Made by a program: the position numbers and the translations under genes. The notes under the pieces were generated by a model that had not been told where the DNA came from, did not search any database, and worked only from the letters and a program-made list of their open reading frames with translations. Of a DNA stretch of 64,000 bases, positions 9,867 to 17,900 are shown in pieces (the stretch's first letter is position 1; every line of letters starts with the position of its first letter). The DNA comes from Paratinospora sagittata (lineage: Eukaryota; Streptophyta; Magnoliopsida; Ranunculales; Menispermaceae), in the NCBI GenBank assembly GCA_035771175.1, contig CM069597.1, positions 15,332,913 to 15,396,912 of the forward strand. Reading direction: 5' to 3'.

Positions 9867-10301
9867 GGTCAATCTATCGACCACAACCCAAATGGCATTA
9901 GATCTGCCCTGAGACGTCAGTAATCCCATGATGAAATCAATCGTGAGGTGCTCCCATTCCCACTCAGGTATGGGTAATGGTTGCATCTAACCTCTAGGCT
10001 TCCGGTGTTTAGCCTTAACCTGCTGGCACACCTCACATCTCTGCACGTACTCAAAAATACTCTTCATAATCCCATGCCATCGCACAGATCTTTTCATGTC
10101 TTGCATCTTGGTAGCCCCTGGATGAACAATATATTGAGACCTGTGAGCCTCTCGAAGTATCTCAGCATCATATGAGATTCATTGTCTCCCTTTAAACCGC
10201 AAGACATCTGAACCCCTATGCCAATCGGCTCGGTCAGCACTGCTTACAAATCTACAGTAAAGGTCATAATTCTGACAATGCTCCTGTAGATCTCTAACCC
10301 T
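9867..10301 (-). pseudogene. Integrase N-terminal half, gypsy element 2
   Basis: Minus-strand translation gives the complete HHCC zinc-binding set in AHRSQYIVHPGATKM and RCEVCQQVKAKH, then PLPIPEWEWEHLTIDFIMGL with the first catalytic aspartate, then VVVDRLTK. The reading frame has a TAG stop where leucine is expected, between KPRG and MQPLPIP. It stops abruptly at VDRLTK by fusion to the LTR fragment at 9866. The remaining catalytic residues and the C-terminal domain are missing. Downstream in transcription order from RNase H (10,302-10,840), as in Ty3/gypsy pol. Confidence 0.8.
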
Positions 10302-10840
10302 CTAAATATGGGCATCCACAAGCTGCACGTGCATCTGAGCACATATCTCCCTGCGTGGTGCGTCTGAAAGTATACTCATCATCATCACTCTTTCAAATAA
10401 ATGCCACTGCTGGGCCATCTGAAAAGCAACCACCTGAGTCTCTGCTCGCCTATGGCTCAATGCGTCAGCGACAACATTGGCTTTGCCAGGATGATACTCC
10501 AAAGAGAAATCATAATGCTTAAGTAACTCGAGCCATCTCCTCTGCCGCATATTTAGCTCATTTTGATCAAAGAGATATGATCAGAAAACACAGTGAACCT
10601 CTCACCATACAGGTAGTGCCTCCATAGCTTCAGTGCAAACACAGTAGTTGCCAGCTCCAAATCATGCATAGGGTAGTTGTGCTCATGCACCTTAAGCTGT
10701 CTAGATGCATATGCAACCACTCGACCCTCTTGCATCGGCACACGTCCCAGACCCAAGAGTGATGTATCCGTATAAATTACCAACTCTTTCCCAGGCTCTG
10801 GAAGAATCAGCACTGGAGCTGTAGTCAACCTCTGTTTCAA
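10302..10840 (-). pseudogene. RNase H domain, gypsy element 2
   Basis: Two open segments cover the domain. 10,553-10,840 carries [14 protein letters not shown] (first catalytic aspartate), [20 protein letters not shown] (catalytic glutamate) and [10 protein letters not shown] (catalytic aspartate retained). After a frameshift near 10,552, 10,302-10,550 continues with RQRRWLELLKHYDFSLEYHP and ANVVADALSHR, the normal end of the domain. Apart from the frameshift the sequence is close to a functional Ty3/gypsy RNase H, so this element decayed later than element 1, whose last catalytic residue is replaced. Confidence 0.85.
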
Positions 10841-11520
10841 CTCACTGAAAACTTTCTCACAGGAATCCGATCACATGAAGGCCACATTCTTTTGAGTTAG
10901 CTTAGTCAATGGTGTGGCTTTGGTGGAAAAGTCCTTCGCGAACTTCTTGTAATAGCTAGCTAAACCCAAAAAGCTACGAATCTCGGTTACTGTGGTAGGT
11001 TTTGGCCAATCAATGATTGCCTCAACTTTAGCAAAATCAAATGAGATGCCCTCTGCACTAACCACTGACCCAAGAATTTCACCTCGGTCATCTAGAAGTC
11101 ACACTTGCTCAGCTTGGCATACAGCTTATGCTCTAGCAATGTCTGCAACGTAACTCTAAGATGACGATCATGATCCTCCTTAGTCTTAGAATAAACTAGG
11201 ATATCATCAATGAAGACTATAATGATTTGGTCAAGGCACGGTCTGAATACTCTCTGCATCAGATCCATGAACATAGCTGGTGCATTAGAAAACTCGAAGG
11301 GCATCACCAAGAACTCGTAATGTCCATACCTCGTCCGAAAAGCAGTCTTCGGAACATCCTCATCTCTAATGCTCAACTGATGGTACCCGTACCTCAAGTC
11401 AATCTTCGAAAAGAACTTGTCCCTAATCAGTTGGTCAAACAGGTCATCAATACGTGGAAGAGGATACTTGATCTTCACAGTCACCTTATTCAGCTGACGG
11501 TAGTCTATGCACAATCTAAG
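10841..11520 (-). pseudogene. Reverse transcriptase, N-terminally truncated, gypsy element 2
   Basis: Segment 11,092-11,514 contains [38 protein letters not shown] and the catalytic [11 protein letters not shown] (the FIDD form of the YxDD box), then [12 protein letters not shown]. After a frame break, 10,871-11,065 supplies the thumb/connection motif IIDWPKPTTVTEIRSFLGLA and YYKKFAKDFS. The N-terminal fingers upstream of LCIDYRQL, with protease, gag and primer-binding site, are missing: at 11,521 the frame is joined directly to an LTR piece. It is a Ty3/gypsy RT by motif and by the RT-RNase H-integrase order. The element is non-functional. Confidence 0.88.
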
Positions 11521-11521
11521 A

Positions 11522-11597
11522 CTCCCTCTATATCCCCGGCATCCCGTCAGCCTTCTAATAACACACTATAATCGCAATAATCAACATCAAAACACAT
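11522..11597 (-). mobile_element. LTR scar at the 5' side of gypsy element 2
   Basis: These 76 bases repeat 9596-9671 in the same orientation with three mismatches, including CCCCGGCATCCCGTCAGCC. The piece is cut on both sides: against RT at 11,521, and at about 11,597 where the LTR continuation is replaced by unrelated sequence. The missing continuation is present, inverted, at 14,729 and leftwards. Confidence 0.8.
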
Positions 11598-12108
11598 CCT
11601 TTTACAACGTTGTCGGCATCAATTTCCCACCTTCAACATAAAATATCCAATTTTATTGATGCAAGATCTCAACATACTATGGAGAGAATGGGAGTTGGAA
11701 ACATGAGATATGCAAGAATTGATTCAAGTATGGAGCAAGTTCAATATGGTAACCATTGGGCTTATAATTGTATGGGTGACCCTTTACCCTATCAATACCA
11801 TTCGAGTATTTATAACCATGAGACTACTTCTACGATTATTCATGGAAAGACTTGCAACCTCTACCGGATGTCTACAATCACATGGAAAAGTAGCCTTCCT
11901 CAGAAGATATATTTTATGATTATTTATCAGAAGCGACGCTTGCTAAGGGTGACTCTAGGTTAGACCATTCGAGGAATGAGTAGCAATCTCAATCGGATGT
12001 CTACAATCAAGTGGAAAAGTAGCCCTCCTTAGAAGATATACTTATTGATTATTTATAGAAGAGAGGCATACTAGGAGCAAATCTAGAGTAGACAATTCAT
12101 GGAATGAG
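11598..12108 (+). pseudogene. Degenerate gag-like region with 43-codon repeats
   Basis: From about 11,845 a 129-bp (43-codon) unit is repeated: TCTACAATCA occurs at 11,871 and 12,000 and TTTACAATCA at 12,128. Translated in the best frame, units read DVYN.MEK / DVYNQVEK / YVYNQVEK, then SSEDIFYDYL / SLEDILIDYL / SLEEMLSSYI, then a charged linker. Stops and a 1-bp deletion near 12,088 break the first units; the last unit runs into the open frame starting at 12,109. The SLEE.L..YI pattern resembles the segment after the zinc knuckle in gag of Athila/Tat-like plant gypsy elements, but no zinc knuckle is visible, so the assignment is tentative. Bases 11,598-11,845 show no recognised motif. Confidence 0.4.
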
Positions 12109-12879
12109 TTGCAAACTCAATCTTATGTTTACAATCAAGTAGAAAAGGCGCCATCTTTGGAGGAGATGTTGAGTTCATACATAATGGAGGCAAGGGCATC
12201 AATTAAATATTTGAGTGATGAAAAAGATGTTAAGGGGGCAAAATTTTTATGTCAAGACATGACTCCACCAACACCACCACCACCACCAAGGCAATTGACT
12301 ATTCTAGAAGAGATGCAACGCTATGAGGCCTTGGGAGGAAGAGAAACGAGTCCCTATTACCAAGTGGATGTCATTGAAGGTGGTGATCAGGAGGTGCTTA
12401 TGGTTGTGCTCAAGTGTGATGATCAAGAGTTGCTTATGGATGTGCTCGAGCATGATGATCAAAAGGTGCCCCATGATGTGCAATCAGGTGATCTTATGAT
12501 GCCATATGTTATTGTGGTGCCTACCAAGGTGGAAGAGTGTTTGGATGTCACAAAGTGTGCTTTTGACTTTGAGGATCCGTTTGTGCAAGGGATACAAACT
12601 AAAGTTGATGAGGTTACTGATAGTGATGTCCAAAGTCATTTAGAGGTGCTTGAAAATCAATGCATAAACATTTGGATAGTACCAATTGAGTATTTTGATT
12701 ACATTCTTTGGTTAGATGGGAATGATGCTTCTTCAGACTTTGTGTTTCTATTTGAAGATTGTTCATATGAGTTTTTATGGAAGAAGTGCACAAGTCCGGT
12801 GATTCCGTCATTATTGTTGAACAATGAGGAAGATGGGAGGATGTTCGAAATAATAAGAAAACACACTCGATTCAAATGA
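12109..12879 (+). CDS. Hypothetical 256-codon ORF, probably retroelement-derived
   Basis: This is the longest open frame in the window. Residues 13-31 (APSLEEMLSSYIMEARASI) continue the upstream 43-codon repeat. Then come a proline run (PPTPPPPP, about residues 52-59) and QLTILEEMQRYEALG. Three tandem 12-residue repeats, from a 36-bp unit at 12,385, 12,421 and 12,457, read DQEVLMVVLKCD, DQELLMDVLEHD and DQKVPHDVQSGD. The C-terminal half is acidic with no recognised domain. No signal peptide or membrane segment stands out. The methionine at 12,109 is only the first in-frame ATG; the ancestral frame began upstream. The TGA at 12,877 is followed 42 bp later by a GGGAGGCAACCC motif frequent downstream of retroelement frames. 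It is probably a gag-type protein of a non-autonomous LTR element. Expression is not shown. Confidence 0.4.
   Translation: MQTQSYVYNQVEKAPSLEEMLSSYIMEARASIKYLSDEKDVKGAKFLCQDMTPPTPPPPPRQLTILEEMQRYEALGGRETSPYYQVDVIEGGDQEVLMVVLKCDDQELLMDVLEHDDQKVPHDVQSGDLMMPYVIVVPTKVEECLDVTKCAFDFEDPFVQGIQTKVDEVTDSDVQSHLEVLENQCINIWIVPIEYFDYILWLDGNDASSDFVFLFEDCSYEFLWKKCTSPVIPSLLLNNEEDGRMFEIIRKHTRFK
12385..12492 (+). repeat. 36-bp tandem repeat, three copies, inside the 256-codon ORF
   Basis: GATCAGGAGGTGCTTATGG (12,385), GATCAAGAGTTGCTTATGG (12,421) and GATCAAAAGGTGCCCCATG (12,457) are spaced exactly 36 bp. The period is a multiple of three, so the frame is kept. Confidence 0.75.
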
Positions 12880-13230
12880 GAAGAGAAAGTCGGGTTGAGG
12901 ACTATAAACTAAGCGCTTGTTGGGAGGCAACCCATCGGTTTTTAAATAAGTTTTTAGTTCATTTTATTTTGTTTCTTTAGTTGTTTTGTATCTACCTTTT
13001 CCAATGACTTGTCTTTTGTTATCTCATTCCTAGGTTCTAGATCAAGTTTGGGGGTTCTCATACAAGCTACATGGAGAGTATGGAGAGCTTATGCGACTTT
13101 AACTCTTTTGGGTTATAGGGGGTCCTCTTACCCTTGTTTATTTTACTTCCATCCATGTTATTCTATGGTGTTATTGTGAAGCATTGAGGACAACGCTTGT
13201 TTTAAGTTTGGGGGGAGAAATTTTGATTTT
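12880..13230 (+). mobile_element. 3' internal remnant of LTR retroelement with polypurine-like tract
   Basis: The stretch contains AGCGCTTGTTGGGAGGCAAC followed by CCATC (12,912-12,936) and GCATTGAGGACAACGCTTG (13,182-13,200), followed by AAGTTTGGGGGGAGAAA (13,204-13,220). From general knowledge these occur together in the 3' internal region of many plant Athila/Tat-like elements, the last being the polypurine tract type. They are short, so lineage is uncertain. If 13,210-13,220 is the tract, an LTR would begin just after it, but no clear TG...CA pair is visible. Confidence 0.45.
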
Positions 13231-13945
13231 TTTTCACTTGTCATGGTAAAGTGTGGTAGTTTTAGGTTAGGAAGGATTTTACAAATTCTGATTTGATTCA
13301 ATTATTTTTATTTTTCTGAATGGCCAAGGTAAGAGAACGTGTATATGAACATGACTCTAGGATAATGTAGAGAGTAATTTATAAGTCTGTGTGCTTCATT
13401 CGACTTTGAACTTGGTTTTGATGGAAATTCTCTACATGTCTAGTGTGGTTGATTTTGTGGAATCATGACTTGTTTGGATTGGATTTGTGCAAGTAATGTT
13501 ATATATTAGATCTCTAGAAATCCTAGAACAAGTATGATTATCACTTGAAGCGAAATCGTAAAGAACATGCCATGAGGGAGATGATTTAGGCCATGTTTGA
13601 ATAAGCTTGAGCCATATAGCCTACCTTGTTTTTTTGATTATATCCTTAGTCACCCATTTTGAGCTTTAAGATCCTCTCTTTGTTACCTATGCATTAATTT
13701 ACCTGAGCCTGATATGTTAAAATTCCTTGTCTTTCAACCTATGCATTTTATACACTTTAATTATGTTGGAGTGTTATCTTTTTGGAAGAAAAAAAAAGTA
13801 TGAAAAGAAGGTGATGAAGTGAAATACTATTGAGGTGGAAGTTTGATTATTTTATGAGCTTTATAGAAAAGAAAAAAATGAATGATGAAAAAAGAAAAGA
13901 AAAAAAAAGAATGTTATGCCTATGTATTAAAAAGAAATAAGTTTG
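13231..13945 (+). other. AT-rich non-coding stretch, unrecognised
   Basis: There is no open frame of note and no motif I recognise. Bases 13,785-13,935 are strongly A-rich with GAAAA-type runs. It may be LTR or 3' untranslated sequence of the upstream retroelement. Confidence 0.3.
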
Positions 13946-14729
13946 GAGGTGTAGTATTCTATGAAATGTATTTGGGCATAGTCTAATAGGATTAGCAATT
14001 GGGTAGAGTCTCCTAGTTTGGATTTTCTTTGGGGAATCTCGTAAGTCTAGTGGTGATCCCTAATTGTGAACTTAGCAGAGGATTTTTATGGGTTGTGTAT
14101 GTTAGGATTCGCCTAGGCATGGTACTTGTCCTGGTGGGCAGATCCTATGGTTCATGCAATCCTAGGAATTCTAATAGAATACGGGTAAGAGGTAGATCAA
14201 GTGATGGGTATCGCGCTCTCAGACCCTTGTATTGATTCTTACTCAGGAGGTGTTAGGATTGCATGCGTATGTTTATAAATGATATGCATTGTCTTGTATA
14301 TGACATGATGCATTATATTGAGAATGTATGTAATCTTATTTGTATCCATTTTATTTAAATGGTTTTAATGATCTTGCAATGTTTTACATAACTGCATATA
14401 TATATGTTGTCACTTGTAGAAAACATTCATTGAGCTTTTTGTAGCTCACTCCTCACTCTTATCCTTTCAGGTTCAGATAGGAAGGGGAAGGGAAAAGCTT
14501 AGCTGCAGACATTTTTCCTACACTTTTGTGACGTAGGTGTTTAGTACTTTTCCACATTTATTTGGATAAATTGTACTATGTAACACCTAATGTTTATATT
14601 TAACACATAGATGAGTTGTAATTTATGGTTAAGTAGGATTTTGTATATTTTGAACGTTATGAACTTAGAAAAAAAAATTGTGGTTGTCATTTGGGTATGT
14701 TTTTACATTGATGATCTATTATTGTCCAT
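13946..14729 (+). mobile_element. Gypsy-type LTR fragment cut by the satellite array
   Basis: The 5' part matches the reverse complement of 1-210. The middle has GGTACTTGTCCTGGTGGGCA and TTCATTGAGCTTTTTGTAGC, which resemble the conserved 3' half of Del/Tekay-type plant LTRs. The end, 14,535-14,729, matches the reverse complement of 9670-9866 with about 93 percent identity. The last 128 bp of the LTR, including its CA end, are missing: at 14,729 the sequence switches directly to satellite. The open frame 14,029-14,235 lies entirely in the LTR and is not a gene. Confidence 0.7.
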
Positions 14730-14819
14730 TAGCGAGTCCCAATATTCCGATTAATTTTTGACCCCTCAATCTCTAATTTTGGTTTAAATGAACTAAATTA
14801 CTTAGAAAATGTGTTTGAG

Positions 14820-14846
14820 GCAATCGCGACCAATCCACCGGATTGC
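14820..14846. repeat. Conserved dyad in monomer: GCAATC ... GATTGC (example)
   Basis: GCAATC (14,820-14,825) and GATTGC (14,841-14,846) are reverse complements across 15 bases. The dyad is kept in CCGGATTGC and CCAGATTGC monomers and broken in the CCAGATGGC, CCATATTGC and CCGTATTGC variants. Confidence 0.6.
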
Positions 14847-14905
14847 TTTCTCCCCCAAGTCTTTGAGCGAGTCCCAATATCCTTTTAGGAACCCCCGGAA
14901 TAGAT

Positions 14906-14918
14906 GGAACTCCGTTCC
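14906..14918. repeat. Conserved palindrome in monomer: GGAAC-TCC-GTTCC (example)
   Basis: A 5-bp perfect stem with a 3-base centre is present in nearly every monomer. The main variant, CCGTTTCAATATC, changes one stem base. It is among the most constant stretches of the unit. Confidence 0.65.
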
Positions 14919-14930
14919 AATATCCCGATG

Positions 14931-17900
14931 AATTTTTGACCCCTAAATTTCAAATTTTGGTTTAAATGAACTAAATTTACTTAAAAAATGTGTTTGAGGC
15001 AATCGCGACCAATCCACCGGATTGCTTTCTCCACCTACTCTTTAAGCGAGTGCCAATATCCTTCTAGCAACCCCCAGAATAGAAGGAACTCCGTTCCAAT
15101 ATCTCGATGAATTTTTGACCTCTAAACCTCAAATTTTGGTTTAAATGAACTAAATTTACTTAGAAAATGTGTTTGAGGCAATCGCTACCAATCCACCATA
15201 TTGCTTTCTCCACCAACTCTTTGAGCGAGTCCCAATATCCTTCTAGCAACCCCCAGAATAGAGGGAACTCCGTTCCAATATCCCGATGAATTCTTGACCC
15301 CTAAATCTCAAATTTTGGTTTAAATGAACTAAATTTACTTAGAAAATGTGTTTGAGGCAATCGCTACCAATCCACCAGATGGCTTTCTCCACCAACTCTT
15401 TGAGCGAGTCCCAATATCCTTCTAGCAACCCCCAGAATAGATGGAACTCCGTTTCAATATCCCGATGAATTTTTGACCCCCAAATCTAAAACTTTGGTTT
15501 AAATGAACTAAATTTACTTTGAGAATGTGTTTGAGGCAATTGCGACCAATCCACCGTATTGCTTTGTCCACCAACTCCTTTAGCGAGTCCCAATATCCTT
15601 CTAGGAACCTCCGGAATAGATGGAACTCCGTTCCAATATCCCGGTGAATTTTTGACCCCCAAATCTAAATTTTGGTTTAAATGAACTAAATATACTTAGA
15701 AAAAGTGTTTGAGGCAATAGCGACAAAATCCACCGGATTGCTTTCTCTACCAACTCCTTGAGCAAGTCCCAATATCCTTCAAGCAACCCCCAGAATAGAC
15801 GGAACTCCGTTTCAATATCCCGATAACTTTTTGACCCCCAAATCTAAAATTTTGGTTTAAATGAACTAAATTTACTTAGAAAATGTGTTTGAGGCAATCG
15901 CGACCAATCCACCGTATTGCTTTCTCGACCAACTCTATGAGCGAGTCCTAATATCCTTCTAGCAACCCCCAGAATAAATGGAACTCCGTTCCAATATTCC
16001 GATGAAATTTTGACCCCTCAATCTCAAATTTTGGTTTAAATGAACTAAATTTACTTAGAAAATGTGTTTGAGGTAATCGCGACCAATCCACCATATTGCT
16101 TTCTCCACCAACTCTTTGAGCGAGTCCCAACATCCTTTTAGGAACCCCCGAAATCGATGGAAGTCCGTTCCAATATCCCGGTGAATTTTTGACCCCCAAA
16201 TCTAAATTTTGGTTTAAATGAACTAAATATATTTAGAAAAAGTGTTTGAGGCAATCGCGACCAATCCACCGGATTGCTTTATCTACCAACTCCTTGAGCG
16301 AGTCCCAATATCCTTCAAGCAACCCCCAGAATAGATGGAACTCCGTTTCAATATCCCGATGAATTTTTGACCCCCAAATCTAAAATTTTGGTTTAAATGA
16401 ACTAAATTTACTTAGAAAATGTGTTTGAATCAATCGCGACCAATCCACCGTATTGCTTTCTCCACCAACTCTATGAGCGAGTCGTAATATCCTTCTAGCA
16501 ACCCCAGAATAGGTGGAACTCCGTTCCAATATTCCGATGAAATTTTGACCCCTCAATCTCAAATTTTGGTTTAAATGAACTAAATTTACTTAGAAAATGT
16601 GTTTGAGGCAATCGCGACCAATCCACCGGATTGCTTTCTCCACCTACTCTTTAAGCGAGTGCCAATATCCTTCTAGCAACCCCCAGAATAGAAGGAACTC
16701 CGTTCCAATATCTCGATGAATTTTTGACCTCTAAACCTCAAATTTTGGTTTAAATGAACTAAATTTACTTAGAAAAATGTGTTTGAGGAAATCGCTACCA
16801 ATCCACCAGATTGCTTTCTCCACCAACTCTTTGAGCGAGTCCCAATATCCTTCTAGCAACCCCCAGAATAGAGGGAACTCCGTTCCAATATCCCGATGAA
16901 CTCTTGACCCCTAAATCTCAAATTTTGGTTTAAATGAACTAAATTTACTTAGAAAATGTGTTTGAGGCAATCGCTACCAATCCACCAGATGGCTTTCTCC
17001 ACCAACTCTTTGAGCGAGTCCCAATATCCTTCTAGCAACCCCCAGAATAGATGGAACTCCGTTCCAATATTCCGATTAATTTTTGACCCCTCAATCTCTA
17101 ATTTTGGTTTAAATGAACTAAATTACTTAGAAAATGTGTTTGAGGCAATCGCGACCAATCCACCGGATTGCTTTCTCCCCCAAGTCTTTAAGCGAGTCCC
17201 AATATCCTTTTAGGAACCCCCGGAATAGATGGAACTCCGTTCCAATATCCCGGTGAATTTTTGACCCCCAAATCTAAATTTTGGTTTAAATGAACTAAAT
17301 ATATTTAGAAAAAGTGTTTGAGGCAATCGCGACCAATCCACTGGATTGCTTTATCTACCAACTCCTTGAGCGAGTCCCAATATCCTTCAAGCAACCACCA
17401 GAATAGATGGAACTCCGTTTCAATATCCCGATGAATTTTTGACCCCCAAATCTAAAACTTTGGTTTAAATGAACTAAATTTACTTTGAGAATGTGTTTGA
17501 AGCAATCGCGACCAATCCACCGAATTGCTTTCTCCACCAACTCTATGAGCGAGTCCTAATATCCTTCTAGCAACGCCCAGAATAAATGGAACTCCGTTCC
17601 AATATCCCGATGAATTCTTGACCCCTAAATCTCAAATTTTGGTTTAAATGTACTAAATTTACTTAGAAAGTGTGTTTGAGGCAATCGCGACCAATCAACC
17701 TGATTGCTTTCTCCACCTACTCTTTAAGCGAGTCCCAATATCCTTCTAGCAACCCCTAGAATAGAGGGAACTCCGTTCCAAGATCCTGATGAATTTTTGA
17801 CCTCTAAATCTCAAATTTTGGTTTAAATGAACTAAATTTACTTAGAAAATGTGTTTGAGGCAATCGCGACCAATCCACCAGATTGCTTTCTCCACCTACT

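Noticed and set aside
11227..11571. A 114-codon plus-strand ORF
   Set aside because: It lies antisense to the reverse transcriptase fragment, which has clear conserved motifs on the minus strand.
11610..11963. A 117-codon plus-strand ORF and an overlapping 69-codon frame
   Set aside because: The better-supported reading is the repeated DVYN-EK / SLED frame, which is offset from both and continues into the ORF at 12,109.
1..14729. tRNA genes, rRNA genes or cellular protein genes
   Set aside because: I looked on both strands and saw no cloverleaf-type sequence, rRNA core motif or exon-intron gene. All recognised coding motifs are from retroelements.
14906..14935. CENP-B box in the monomer
   Set aside because: Neither strand of GGAACTCCGTTCCAATATCC or its continuation fits the TTCGNNNNANNCGGG core.
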